From positions 1-64,000 of the forward strand of contig JAIXQO010000002.1 of the NCBI GenBank assembly GCA_027485695.1: a stretch of 64,000 bases of DNA, read 5' to 3'. Below the pieces are notes generated by a model that saw only the letters and a program-made list of their open reading frames with translations, was not told where the DNA came from and did not search any database. This DNA is from Pseudomonadota bacterium (GTDB lineage: Bacteria; Bdellovibrionota; UBA1018). Shown here piece after piece: positions 16,854-26,228 of this stretch (within the stretch, counting starts at the first letter, position 1; the number at the start of each line of letters is the position of its first letter). The position numbers and the translations under genes were made by a program.

Positions 16854-17803
16854 GCGCCACCTCCCGATGGATTGGCCACTCGGTTCACGATCCGGCGAGC
16901 GAGGCCTTGAACGATGAACGAGATACCAAAAAGAATGAGGCCGATATACGCAAGCGCACCGATATGGAGCGGATTGGTTGCTTCTGGATATTCGTTTGCA
17001 ATGAGACTAGCCATCGTTTGAGCCGGACTAAAGAGCGAGTTCGCAACCTCGTTGCGATTACCAATGAGCATCGTAACTGCCATCGTCTCACCAAGCGCGC
17101 GCCCTAGCCCCAGAACCACGGCTCCGAATACGCCGCTCCAGGAGACCCGAACGACTGAGAGCCAAATCATCTCCGAGTGCGTAGCTCCAATCGCCAGCGC
17201 CGCCTCGCGCTGAGCATGGGGAACGGCTCGGAAAACCTCACGAGCAATCGAGGTGATCGTCGGCGTGATCATGATCGCAAGCACGATCGAAGCCGAGAAA
17301 ACACCCACTCCGTAAGGCATCCCGGAAAATCCAGGAATGAAACTCAAATGTTCTGACAACCAAGGTTGGACCGTCACCCGCACTCGTGGCGCAAGAACCG
17401 TGAGACCCCAGAGTCCGTATACAACGCTCGGAATCGCGGCGAGAAGTTCCACTAAGAAACCAATCACAGCGGCCACTTGGCGAGAGGCGATTTCTGTCAG
17501 GAAAAGCGCCGTTCCAATCGAGACCGGAACCGAGAGTGCGAGCGCAAAAAGCGACGTGATCAGTGTTCCATGAATAAAAGGATAAGCTCCGAAAATCAAC
17601 TTGGCCGGGTTCCAGTCCGACTTGAACATAAAACCCCATCCATATTCATGGATCGCGGGAGCGGCCAATTGATAGAGGAAGAAGATGATCAGAATCAGAA
17701 GGCTCATCACGAGAATCGCGACGAATTTCAAACCACGCTCAAAAATCGGGTCAAAGCTCTTGCGTGCGGAACCTACGGAGTTCACTTCGGTCATCGCTTT
17801 CAT
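16850..17803 (-). CDS. pstC: phosphate ABC transporter permease PstC
   Basis: 317-residue permease with a first helix near residues 28-50 and five further ones, and the EAA loop REVFRAVPHAQREAALAIGATHSE. It starts 6 bases after pstS ends and overlaps pstA by ATGA. Met at 17803 or 17794 could be the start. Confidence 0.95.
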   Translation of the reverse strand: MKAMTEVNSVGSARKSFDPIFERGLKFVAILVMSLLILIIFFLYQLAAPAIHEYGWGFMFKSDWNPAKLIFGAYPFIHGTLITSLFALALSVPVSIGTALFLTEIASRQVAAVIGFLVELLAAIPSVVYGLWGLTVLAPRVRVTVQPWLSEHLSFIPGFSGMPYGVGVFSASIVLAIMITPTITSIAREVFRAVPHAQREAALAIGATHSEMIWLSVVRVSWSGVFGAVVLGLGRALGETMAVTMLIGNRNEVANSLFSPAQTMASLIANEYPEATNPLHIGALAYIGLILFGISFIVQGLARRIVNRVANPSGGGA

Positions 17804-17808
17804 TCGCC

Positions 17809-18864
17809 TTACTCCACTTGACTGATCTGCGTCCGGACACGGTCCAGGAGATCCTTCGGTAGCGGCGCATAGTAAAGCTCTGCCGCGAGTTTCTGTCCGT
17901 CGAGGTAAATCCAGTTTAAATACTCTTTCAAAGTTGTCGAGATAGCGGCTGGATTTTTCTTATAGATCAACAGGTAGGTAAACGAGGCGATCGGATAAGA
18001 TTCTTTTCCGGGAGCATTGGTCAGAGAAAAACGGAAATCGGCCGGAATGTCTTTGAGATAGGCTGCCGCTGCCGCCGTGACAGAGTCAGAGCTCGGCTTG
18101 ATGAAATTTCCCTCGCGATTTTTCATCTGCGCGACGGGCAGGTGGTTTTTCTCAGCATAAAGAAGCTCCACGTAACCAAGAGCACCCGGGAAATTCTTGA
18201 TGAAACCGGTGACGCCCTCGTTGCCTTTGCCGCCAATACCGACCGGCCACTTAACGCTCGTGCCAGCGCCGATTTTTTCTTTCCAAGTTGGGCTCACGCG
18301 GGAAAGGTATTCCGTAAATACGGCGGTCGTGCCGCTTCCGTCCGCACGGTAAACGACGAGGGTCGGAACGTGTGGCAGTTTCACTTCTGGGTTTAAAGTC
18401 TGAATCTTCGCGTCGTCCCAGTAATAGATCTTGCCGAAGAAAAGGTCTGCGACAATCTCGGGCGTAATTTTCAAAGACTGAGTAACGCCCGGGATATTGT
18501 AGGTCAGCGCAACCGCGCCCATCACGGTCGGAAAATGGAAGATCTGCAACTTCGCTTCTTTGAGTTGGTCGTCTTTCATCGGGGCATCGCTTGCACCGTA
18601 ATCGACCGTTTTCTTGAGAAGCTGGCGAATACCCCCGCCACTACCGATCGACTGATAGTTGAGCTCAACTGCCGTGTTTTTCTTCTGAAACTCGCTCATC
18701 CATTTCAGGTAGAGCGGATAGGGAAACGTCGCCCCAGCGCCCGTAATCGAAAGGCGCGAAGCCGCCTGTGCGGCCGATCCACCGAAACCGGCGAGCGATC
18801 CCAAAACTAAGCCAACGCGGAGGCCGAAAGCCCATAAGTTCGATCTTGCAGTCATGAGGGGCAT
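17809..18864 (-). CDS. pstS: periplasmic phosphate-binding protein PstS
   Basis: 351-residue solute-binding protein that captures phosphate in the periplasm and delivers it to PstC/PstA. A signal peptide covers about residues 1-35 (GLVLGSLAGFGGSAAQA/AS). Phosphate-binding loops ITGAGATFPYPLY, IGSGGGI, and DGSGTTAVFTEYL are intact. ATG codons at 18864 and 18855 both fit and neither has a Shine-Dalgarno sequence. A TAGACT just upstream could be a -10 that makes a leaderless message from 18855. First gene of pstSCAB-phoU, behind a Pho-box-like repeat. Confidence 0.95.
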   Translation of the reverse strand: MPLMTARSNLWAFGLRVGLVLGSLAGFGGSAAQAASRLSITGAGATFPYPLYLKWMSEFQKKNTAVELNYQSIGSGGGIRQLLKKTVDYGASDAPMKDDQLKEAKLQIFHFPTVMGAVALTYNIPGVTQSLKITPEIVADLFFGKIYYWDDAKIQTLNPEVKLPHVPTLVVYRADGSGTTAVFTEYLSRVSPTWKEKIGAGTSVKWPVGIGGKGNEGVTGFIKNFPGALGYVELLYAEKNHLPVAQMKNREGNFIKPSSDSVTAAAAAYLKDIPADFRFSLTNAPGKESYPIASFTYLLIYKKNPAAISTTLKEYLNWIYLDGQKLAAELYYAPLPKDLLDRVRTQISQVE

Positions 18865-18889
18865 AGTCTAACACTGAGATCGAGCGCCC

Positions 18890-18907
18890 ATGTCAGAACT
18901 CCGTCAG
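18890..18907 (-). promoter_or_regulatory. possible Pho box upstream of pstS
   Basis: On the minus strand the sequence reads CTGACGG-AGTT-CTGACAT: two 7-mers separated by four bases, the geometry of the PhoB box (CTGTCAT-N4-CTGTCAT), with 4/7 and 6/7 matches. The spacing to the -10-like TAGACT (about 19 bases) is longer than in E. coli. It lies between pstS and the divergent 53-codon gene and could regulate both. Confidence 0.4.
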
Positions 18908-18935
18908 GGTTCAGGGCTAGAAATCGAAGGACTTT

Positions 18936-19097
18936 ATGCAAGAGCTGAGAAATCTGTCGATCATTTTTACAGTTGGAGTGGTTGGAGTCGTGATTTCCAT
19001 CGGTGGCGGGATCTACACTGCGGTCCAGGCCAAAAAAGAACGCCTAGAGCAGACGCTTCCGACTCAAGCGATTCCAGTTCCAGCGACCTACAACTAG
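18936..19097 (+). CDS. 53-residue single-pass membrane protein
   Basis: A short gene, divergent from pstS. It has an AAGGA ribosome site 5-6 bases before ATG 18936 and ends with TAG at 19097. The product is MQELRNLSIIFTV... with one hydrophobic helix at about residues 8-30 rich in Val, Ile and Gly, then a charged stretch AKKERLEQ and a Pro-rich tail. I recognise no family. Its ribosome site, membrane helix and placement next to the Pho-box-like repeat make it credible; it may share regulation with pst. It ends 18 bases before the convergent phospholipase gene. Confidence 0.55.
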   Translation: MQELRNLSIIFTVGVVGVVISIGGGIYTAVQAKKERLEQTLPTQAIPVPATYN

Positions 19098-19115
19098 TTC
19101 GCCTAAAACGCACCC

Positions 19116-19862
19116 CTAGAAGCCGATCCCGGTCCGAAAACCCCAAACGTGGTTTTTGTATCTCAGCATGGACTCGGCGTGCCCTTCAAATACCTGAACG
19201 ACCCATTGAAAAAGCGAATACTGCGCCCGACTTCGCATCCGAAGCGTCAGCTCGCGCCCGCCCTTAAGTGGATCCACGTGCGTTTTACCGCCTGGAAAAA
19301 ATCGGAAAATGAGGTCACTCCGACCGAACTCACTACCAAAAAGGTTATTTACCGTGAGCTGCCCCTCATAGAGACCGCGGTACCACAACAAATCGCTGTT
19401 ATCCGGCTCGATATTCCTCGCCCACCAGAATTTGAACTGCGCTTCGAGTTCGCGCTCTCCCCCGAGCGCCCAAGCGCGGGTCACTCGGATGGAGGAGCGA
19501 TCCCAGCCGCGAGACTCGGCGCCGGGTTTTCCATTGGATTCATGCTCGTAAGGGCCTAAGTCAAACGTCCACTCAGAGAACGATAAGCGGTAGAAAATCT
19601 CTGGATTGTAGTTCATGTCGGCGAATGGCCGAGAGGTTTTGAAAAGATCCCACAGAATCAACTGCGAGTAGCCGACATAGAGATCGTAGTTTTTGAGCAC
19701 TTTGGCTCGCACACTGAATTGAACTTTGGTGTTGGGTTTTCCGAGCAGAAAATAGATGGGTTTATAATGGTAGAGCTGAACGAGTTCCCGATTCTCCGCC
19801 GCAGCAAAAGACGCGCTTGAACCAAAGTAACTCGCTAAGCCGAACCAGATGAGCATCACCAT
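19116..19862 (-). CDS. pldA: outer-membrane phospholipase A (OMPLA-like)
   Basis: A 248-residue beta-barrel lipase with a signal peptide (to about residue 22). The OMPLA active-site strand is YEHESNG, giving His107 and Ser109, followed 12 residues after the Ser by SRGWD, where E. coli OMPLA has SRSWN. The catalytic Asn156 is therefore Asp121 here, giving a Ser-His-Asp-like triad. The C-terminus ends in an aromatic residue (GIGF), as barrel proteins do. Such enzymes hydrolyse phospholipids flipped into the outer leaflet. Monocistronic. Confidence 0.82.
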   Translation of the reverse strand: MVMLIWFGLASYFGSSASFAAAENRELVQLYHYKPIYFLLGKPNTKVQFSVRAKVLKNYDLYVGYSQLILWDLFKTSRPFADMNYNPEIFYRLSFSEWTFDLGPYEHESNGKPGAESRGWDRSSIRVTRAWALGGERELEAQFKFWWARNIEPDNSDLLWYRGLYEGQLTVNNLFGSEFGRSDLIFRFFPGGKTHVDPLKGGRELTLRMRSRAQYSLFQWVVQVFEGHAESMLRYKNHVWGFRTGIGF

Positions 19863-19940
19863 GAGTTTTTCCTACCACGCCCAGGCCGATGTTACAGCCA
19901 GGAGATGGCGGAACCCATGGCGGATGCTCGAAAATAAAGA

Positions 19941-20261
19941 CTATTGCAACACTGAGTGATTGAGCGGCTCGCTCACATAAGCCGTTTCTTCGTCGTAACT
20001 CGTTTCCTCGCGGGACTTGTCAGAAGAACGCTTCTTCGGCGTTTTTTTTCCACTCGCTCCGAAGACTTTTTCTCGATTCTTCAGGACCCAATACGCGCCT
20101 CCGAAGAGTAGTGCTCCTCCGAGAAAAAAAGCTGCCTTCGTGGCCATCCAAGGGAGGTCAGCGAGTACACCGTCTTTCTTAGCGGACTTCTGTTCCGCGG
20201 AGCCTTCGACACTAGAATGTTCGGCTAAACGCTGAGCGATTTTTTTGCTTTTTCTAGACAT
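19941..20261 (-). CDS. small basic membrane protein, unknown
   Basis: 106 residues: a charged N-terminus (MSRKSKKIAQRLAEH), one membrane helix at about residues 43-61 (AAFFLGGALLFGGAYWVL), then a highly basic segment (GKKTPKKRSSDKSR) and an acidic tail. No family recognised. It lies between the phospholipase and tamB genes on the same strand but with gaps of about 80 bases on both sides. Confidence 0.6.
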   Translation of the reverse strand: MSRKSKKIAQRLAEHSSVEGSAEQKSAKKDGVLADLPWMATKAAFFLGGALLFGGAYWVLKNREKVFGASGKKTPKKRSSDKSREETSYDEETAYVSEPLNHSVLQ

Positions 20262-20345
20262 AGCGAATTTTCCTTTCGTTTAATCAAGAAAGGTTTCGCA
20301 AGACTGATGCCAGTCAGAACTCCCCACTCCGCGTCGGTCATGAAA

Positions 20346-22580
20346 TCAGTAACGATTCCACCATTCGATCATGGACTCTTGACGACTACTGCCCTCGGCG
20401 TCGGTGCTCGTTCCCACAGATAGAATCCATTTCCCGCCGAGTCGCTTCATCAATCCCACTTCTTGAGTTTTATCCCAGTCGCTACCCACCGTAGCCGAGA
20501 ATCCGCCCGGTAGCCTTACCCGCGCGGAATAGACACGAGTCGTCGGGTTATAAGCGACACTCTCCACAGGCGTCGATGCGAGAACAAAAAAACTGAAAAA
20601 CCCGAGCGACTTGCGAGAGACCGCCATGCGCGTATCTTCGACCGAACGTTTTGAACCATCATCCAAGTCCGAGGCTCTCTCGTTGAAAAGTAGCATCGCG
20701 ACGATGTCGTCTTCGTCGAACGCGGGCTCGGAGGTCAGCCGAAACGTCGTGCCGTCTGGAGTCTTGCGAAGATCAGCAAAGATCGTGCAATCGGTTCTCT
20801 TAATCGAAAGGCGACCATCGACGAGTAGCGCATTTTTCAGATCGACCGTCATACGTTCGAGGCGCGCAGTGCGGCTCAAATACTCGATTTTCATCGGCTG
20901 AAAATTCGCATGAAACGATGCAGGCTCCTGGGACGAGATCCGACCAGTGAGCTGAAAAGGAGCGTTCGGATGGAAAAGTGAATAAAGGATTCGTACGGGT
21001 TCCTCGCTAACGATGTCGAACGCCCAAGGAAAACGATTCTCTACTCCGTGCGATTTTTTCGTATTTTCGGGCACGTTTTCATCGGCAGATAAAATCGTTT
21101 TTGGCGTCGCCTGAAGGCTCGGAGTCACGATCCGGGGGTCCCCGCCGACGGCCGGCATCGGGGTGATCGGACTCAGTTCCGGAGCTTCGAGAGTCACTTC
21201 TCTCAGGATGAGTTTACCTTGCGCGGAAATCGGTCGATTGTCGGGAGACAACGTGATGACTCCATCCGCGCGAGTGATGAGCGCTTGACGGGGCGAACGA
21301 AGATTCGACTGAAAAGAAAACGGAACCCCCGAGATTGCGGAATCCGGATCCAATACGTCAAACGCAGCCGTACCTCGCAGACTATTGAACGGCGCTGGTA
21401 TGGCGAATTGTGTACGTGAAAGCGACTGTACGACTTTTCCGAACTCTGGGATCTGAAGCGAGATCTTGGTTTCGCGCAGCTGAATCGCTCCCGATACCCA
21501 GTCTGCTTGAAGTTTCGCCACGAGCTCCATTCCATGTTGGCGAATCGGGGCCAGTTCGAAAGCGAGCTGAAATCGTCCATCATTCGTCTCTTCAACCGCG
21601 GCAACCACCGCTAGATGAGTCGAGATCACCGGATTCGGCATCGCGTGTTTTTGAGGGGAAACGGGAGAGCCGATCGTGAGATCCGTGTCGAGTTTCGCTT
21701 GAAGACGAATTTTCTTTTCCCGAGAAAGACGAAACCCGGAGATAGCCACTCGTGGCAAGAGCGGAATCAGACGCTGAATCAGGCCTTTGCCCTCGACGCG
21801 TCCCTCGAGCGTGCGAAGATTCACCATTCCGGCGAACTCAAGATTTGCACCCGGACTCGTTTTTCCAGAAAGTGCTGACAATTTCATCTGAACCGAAAGA
21901 TCGTCGGTCTTCGTGAGTCCTCCGGTACCCTGAAGGGTGAGAGTTTTCGGCTCAAACGGCAAATTTGCGCGAATATTCATCGCGAAGTCTAGGGCGCGCG
22001 TCGCGTCTCGAGACTCGGAAAATCCAACGGTTCCCGAGAACCGAATCGGTCTGCGATTCGGATCAATGACTCCCTCGCCCACGGCCAAACGCACGGGTTG
22101 AAGACTCAACTGAGGAAGGAGTTCAAAACGAAATCGAGACGGCTTGTCACGGTCGGGTTCAGAGGTTTTTTTGGAATTTAAAACAGGCTTGAGCGAAAAC
22201 CGCGGGAGCTCAATTTCGATCGGACCGACTCTCTCCACTCCGATTCCCCAGCGAATGAGACGGAAACTGAAATGAACTTGAAACTGTTTTGTGCAGAACG
22301 ATGCACCGAATTCAGGAATCTCGGCACAAAATGGGCTCAGTTCCAATTCAACCGCTTGAGAAAACAGCCGTTCATTCTGGGCACTCAGATGAATTTTCTC
22401 CGGCAACCCTTGAGGAAACACGACGAACGACTGATGGTTCTCGAGCACCTGCCTAACCCATTTCTCGCGAAGGACGAGATTAGGGTGGAACCAGATCGTC
22501 ACGACGAGACCGATCATGAGGAGCGGAATCCCGATGATCACTGAAAAAAATCCCAGAGCGATGCGAGTGGTCTTACTCAT
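20346..22580 (-). CDS. tamB: TamB-like translocation/assembly protein
   Basis: A 744-residue periplasm-spanning protein anchored by one N-terminal inner-membrane helix (about residues 7-30). The long beta-rich body and the conserved C-terminal DUF490 segment (DDIVAMLLFNERASDLDDGS, then a stretch ending in a Trp-Asn-Arg-Tyr terminus) identify TamB/YtfN. It is shorter than E. coli TamB (about 1259 residues), so the beta-taco is about half length. Its partner tamA ends 6 bases upstream. The pair moves phospholipids or outer-membrane proteins across the periplasm. Confidence 0.85.
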   Translation of the reverse strand: MSKTTRIALGFFSVIIGIPLLMIGLVVTIWFHPNLVLREKWVRQVLENHQSFVVFPQGLPEKIHLSAQNERLFSQAVELELSPFCAEIPEFGASFCTKQFQVHFSFRLIRWGIGVERVGPIEIELPRFSLKPVLNSKKTSEPDRDKPSRFRFELLPQLSLQPVRLAVGEGVIDPNRRPIRFSGTVGFSESRDATRALDFAMNIRANLPFEPKTLTLQGTGGLTKTDDLSVQMKLSALSGKTSPGANLEFAGMVNLRTLEGRVEGKGLIQRLIPLLPRVAISGFRLSREKKIRLQAKLDTDLTIGSPVSPQKHAMPNPVISTHLAVVAAVEETNDGRFQLAFELAPIRQHGMELVAKLQADWVSGAIQLRETKISLQIPEFGKVVQSLSRTQFAIPAPFNSLRGTAAFDVLDPDSAISGVPFSFQSNLRSPRQALITRADGVITLSPDNRPISAQGKLILREVTLEAPELSPITPMPAVGGDPRIVTPSLQATPKTILSADENVPENTKKSHGVENRFPWAFDIVSEEPVRILYSLFHPNAPFQLTGRISSQEPASFHANFQPMKIEYLSRTARLERMTVDLKNALLVDGRLSIKRTDCTIFADLRKTPDGTTFRLTSEPAFDEDDIVAMLLFNERASDLDDGSKRSVEDTRMAVSRKSLGFFSFFVLASTPVESVAYNPTTRVYSARVRLPGGFSATVGSDWDKTQEVGLMKRLGGKWILSVGTSTDAEGSSRQESMIEWWNRY

Positions 22581-22586
22581 GACGTT

Positions 22587-24344
22587 TTAGAACTCCCGTC
22601 CGAGGCTCAAGAAAAATTGCCAATGTTCCGCGTCCTCAGATCCCTGAGGATTCGGGCCCAAGACCCAGCCATGTGCCACGGTCGTGCGAACCGCTCCGAT
22701 CGGAGACAAGTAGCGAATTCCGAATCCAGGCGAGAAAAAGATCGTCGAATCAAACCCAAAATTCCCGTCCCCCATCCAGGCGTAATCGGTGAACAGGAGC
22801 GGATCAAAACCTTTGGGAAGAAACGTCGGAAAACGTGCCTCGAATCCCAGGTACGCCGACGAGAGTGCACCTTTGCGACCGAGCGGGAGTTCTTGACGAC
22901 CAAAACCGCGGACGTTTTGCTCGCCACCCAAGAACGAATAGAAATCAGATGGCAGGTTATCGCGTAGGGACGTATCGGGTGGAACGACGACGGATCTGAT
23001 TCCGAAACGCGTCCCCAAAATGACTTGCGGAGGATCATAGTGACCGAGGTTCAAAAGCGCCGTACCTTCGATTCGGAATCGATGAATTCCTGCAGTCGTA
23101 TAACGGTTTTTCGCAATCGTCGTCGTGGCGAAAAACAGCGTGTACCCTTGGCGAGGGTCTCCGGCGTAAACTTGAAAGGGATAATCACTGAACCGGAATT
23201 CCGTCTCTAACCGATAGTAGGTTTTGCCGCCGGCCACGACACCATCAAACGTCTGTTCGTAACTGATACCTGGACCGAATTTTGATTCAAGCGTTCCTGC
23301 AGAAAAATCGATCCGATTGGCGAGTAGCGGCGAAACCGAGGTTGAGAAGTACTCTTGATACCTTTCATCAATGCGTTCAGCGAGCGCGATCGGTTGCAGG
23401 TACCAGCGTGGTATCTTGTTCGAAAAATACCAATCCGTACCGACTTGAAGGGATTGACGAAGTTTAGAAGCGTAGGCGTCGACGTAGAACTTAGAAGCCC
23501 CCGAACCCAAGCGGGTGTTCCGCCAAGAGCCTTTGAAGAAAATCAGCTCTTCGGTGCTGGCCCCGACGCCGAGCCTCAACAGCCTAGGCTCACCGACTGC
23601 CACGCGATGTCTGAGCGCAAAAGGATCAGAAACGCAATCAGGCGCGAAATAAGATTTAAACACGACGCCGTCCTGAGCCATGCGCGACGACGTCAAATTT
23701 GTGAGACGCTCATCGTACCAATCGTCGATTTGAAAGGCGTCGTAACGCCTCATCACCGTTTCGCTAAACGGTCGACTCTCGTCGTAAGTGGGCACGGGAA
23801 ATACTTCGGGTTTACCTGGATCAATCGTGACCTGCACTTGTTCCGTATCTGTATTGGCAAGTAAGGTCACTTTGGCGCATGGATAGCCCACCTCGTGCAG
23901 GCGTCGATTCGTCCAGGATTCGATATCATCTAACGATGCGCTCTGAAGCAGAGCACCTCTCCAACCGACATACCCCACATCAAAGAACTGAGGAGGTGCA
24001 CCGTTGAACTCCACGTTTCGAATTCGGGATTTCACACCCGGATCCACGATCAAACGATCGTTCTCGAATCGCACGCTTGTGTGATGATAGCCGCGTGTTT
24101 TGAGATAGGACCGCACCATGAATTCACGCTGAGAAAATGGAATATTTTTCCATCCGTCCGCGTCGCTGTCCGAGTCTCCACAGAGGAGGAGATCTTCGTT
24201 CTCGGTGAATTGGAATCCGCTTTGACCATCGAATTGGAGTTTACCTTCGCAGGCAGACTTCCGTGGGGTTGTGCAGCCCACTAATACCAACGATACGCAA
24301 ATCAGCGCAAATAGAACCAGGCGTGCAAAAGGTGGGCGTCTCAT
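22587..24344 (-). CDS. tamA: TamA/BamA-family outer-membrane barrel with lipoprotein-type signal
   Basis: A 585-residue Omp85 protein: POTRA-like region (about residues 75-200), then a 16-strand barrel ending in an aromatic residue (LGREF), with the family motif GGEQNVRGFGRQELP on the L6 loop region (VRGF). The N-terminal signal ends LVLVGC-TTP, a good lipobox, which is unusual for an Omp85 protein and suggests N-terminal acylation. ATG 24344 was chosen; a GTG at 24368 is also in frame. Forms an operon with tamB. Confidence 0.85.
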   Translation of the reverse strand: MRRPPFARLVLFALICVSLVLVGCTTPRKSACEGKLQFDGQSGFQFTENEDLLLCGDSDSDADGWKNIPFSQREFMVRSYLKTRGYHHTSVRFENDRLIVDPGVKSRIRNVEFNGAPPQFFDVGYVGWRGALLQSASLDDIESWTNRRLHEVGYPCAKVTLLANTDTEQVQVTIDPGKPEVFPVPTYDESRPFSETVMRRYDAFQIDDWYDERLTNLTSSRMAQDGVVFKSYFAPDCVSDPFALRHRVAVGEPRLLRLGVGASTEELIFFKGSWRNTRLGSGASKFYVDAYASKLRQSLQVGTDWYFSNKIPRWYLQPIALAERIDERYQEYFSTSVSPLLANRIDFSAGTLESKFGPGISYEQTFDGVVAGGKTYYRLETEFRFSDYPFQVYAGDPRQGYTLFFATTTIAKNRYTTAGIHRFRIEGTALLNLGHYDPPQVILGTRFGIRSVVVPPDTSLRDNLPSDFYSFLGGEQNVRGFGRQELPLGRKGALSSAYLGFEARFPTFLPKGFDPLLFTDYAWMGDGNFGFDSTIFFSPGFGIRYLSPIGAVRTTVAHGWVLGPNPQGSEDAEHWQFFLSLGREF

Positions 24345-24495
24345 GGAGTAGAAAATGAAGTGAATCACGGTGAAGGAACCCCATCATGCAGTGCCCCCGA
24401 TCTTCGAGCAAGCGGACTTCTGCCCCATAACTCGCCGCACTGTTTTTATTTTTTTACTGGTTCAGTGGCGAGATTGACCGCTACTCTCCATCTCT

Positions 24496-24870
24496 ATGTG
24501 GATTGCTACCTCAGTCGCTGTCGCGATCGTCGGATTGCTTCATTTCGGTTTCATGTTCCTGGAAATGTTTTTGTGGGAAAAACCCCTGGGCAGGAAAATA
24601 TTTCGCCTGAGCCTGGAGAACGCTCAGACCACTGCACCCCTTGCAGCCAATCAGGGACTGTACAATGGCTTTTTAGCCGGCGGACTCTGTCTCAGTCTGT
24701 TTATGGGTAACCCGGAGTTTCGTTTCATCTTCCAAGGCTATTTCGTCGGTTGCGTCATTTTGGCCGGCATCTATGGAGCAAGAACCGTAAGCCGGCGTAT
24801 TTTCTGGATTCAAACGTTTCCCGCACTCATCGCTGCTGCTCTACTCCTCTGGGAACGGAGCACGACGTAG
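24496..24870 (+). CDS. DUF1304 membrane protein
   Basis: A 124-residue protein with four membrane helices and the family hallmarks HFGFMFLEMFLWEKP near the N-terminus and AANQGLYNGFLAGGL in the second quarter. Function of DUF1304 is not established. It lies alone between tamA (divergent) and a secreted protease gene. Confidence 0.88.
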   Translation: MWIATSVAVAIVGLLHFGFMFLEMFLWEKPLGRKIFRLSLENAQTTAPLAANQGLYNGFLAGGLCLSLFMGNPEFRFIFQGYFVGCVILAGIYGARTVSRRIFWIQTFPALIAAALLLWERSTT

Positions 24871-24981
24871 AGTGAGTCCGTGAACGATTCTGCCACGAGT
24901 CCACAGTGCGGAACTTCATTTATACACTTTTTTAATATATTACTGGTGCGGGTCGCCTGGACTTCCATTAAACTCCGGCCC

Positions 24982-26160
24982 ATGAGTTTTACCCACAAAA
25001 TGTCTCATTGGGCGTTGAGCATCGTACTTCTCGCCACCAGCGCCCAGGCCAACACCATCGTTGATCTTCGCTCGGAAATGGGAAAAATCCGAAATCAAAG
25101 CAACAAAGGCTGGTGCTACGCCAACGCTGCCGCTGACCTGCTTTCGCATAAATTCCTGGAGCCGGCTAAAAATATCAGCGCTTCGGCGATCTTCATGGCC
25201 CTCAGTTACATCCATCAGTACGAAGATGGCGATGGCATTATGGATGGCGGCTACGACTACCGAGCACTCCTCGCCGCCAAGGAAATCGGCCTTTGCCCAA
25301 GCGAATTTGACCAAAAGATCCTCTGGTCCGGCTTCAATATCGGAAACCTCAAGGAAAAACTCGCGTTCATCGGCGAACTCTACGCGCTGAAAAAGAAAAT
25401 CATTCAGCACGAGAAGAAACGCGATGCCAGTTTTCAAGCGCTTCGCGAACTCCATCAACAGTACGACGCCGCCATTCGCCGACTCAAGGGCTCAAACAGC
25501 ATCCTAGCCCCCCTGATCACACGCTACAGCGATGAAGAAATTTCGAAATTCGTCGCCGAAACCGACGAGGACAATTTCTATTTCGAACTCGCAAAAATCG
25601 TCTGCCGAGGTAAGCAAATCACCATCCCAAACGACTACGTGGTCCGCAATACACGCTTCATTGGTTCTCCGAAAACCACGACGGTGATCGCAATGCCGAT
25701 CATGCCCCTACTTCCGGTTCGCTATGTAAACCCAGACAAGAAACGATTCTTCGTGTCTCGAAAACACCAAACCCATACCTCAGCGACCCAGTTCGACGAC
25801 TTGAATAAAACTCACGCAGGCTGGGCGGTGCCGACTGAGGTGATCGAAAGCTATCTGAAAAAACGCATCCCCGTGTCGATTTCCTACTACTCGAAGTTTC
25901 TTTCGAAAAACTTCTTAGAAAAAGGCTTTGCAGTGAAGCAGGCCGACGAACTTCGTACGGGATCACACGCGTCGGTGATCGTCGCTGAACGGACCGTGGG
26001 TCGCTCGCAATCCAAAGAGTTCCTCATTCGTAATTCTTGGGGCGAAGGCTGCGGTTCCTATGACTTGAAACTGCGTGCCACACACTGCGAGAAGGGTCAT
26101 ATCTGGGTTCCAGAAGATGTCTTGAACGTTTTCCTGAACGAAGTGACCGCCATCGAGTAA
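24982..26160 (+). CDS. secreted papain-like (C1A) cysteine protease
   Basis: A 392-residue protein starting with a signal peptide (about residues 1-23, ending SAQA/NT). All papain-fold catalytic parts are visible: oxyanion Gln39 and nucleophile Cys45 (NQSNKGWCYAN), His329 (GSHASVIVAER) and Asn351 (IRNSWGEGCG). A 280-residue insert between Cys and His is larger than in plant papains and has a helical, charged section. ATG 24982 is chosen over an upstream in-frame ATG at 24880 because only the former begins a signal peptide. A secreted protease of this kind could act on prey or host protein, but that is conjecture. Confidence 0.85.
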   Translation: MSFTHKMSHWALSIVLLATSAQANTIVDLRSEMGKIRNQSNKGWCYANAAADLLSHKFLEPAKNISASAIFMALSYIHQYEDGDGIMDGGYDYRALLAAKEIGLCPSEFDQKILWSGFNIGNLKEKLAFIGELYALKKKIIQHEKKRDASFQALRELHQQYDAAIRRLKGSNSILAPLITRYSDEEISKFVAETDEDNFYFELAKIVCRGKQITIPNDYVVRNTRFIGSPKTTTVIAMPIMPLLPVRYVNPDKKRFFVSRKHQTHTSATQFDDLNKTHAGWAVPTEVIESYLKKRIPVSISYYSKFLSKNFLEKGFAVKQADELRTGSHASVIVAERTVGRSQSKEFLIRNSWGEGCGSYDLKLRATHCEKGHIWVPEDVLNVFLNEVTAIE

Positions 26161-26228
26161 CGCTTCTCAGGTCTGAGGCGTCAGAGAATCAATTTCCAAG
26201 CGCTTTAAAACGGGCGTATGATTCAATC

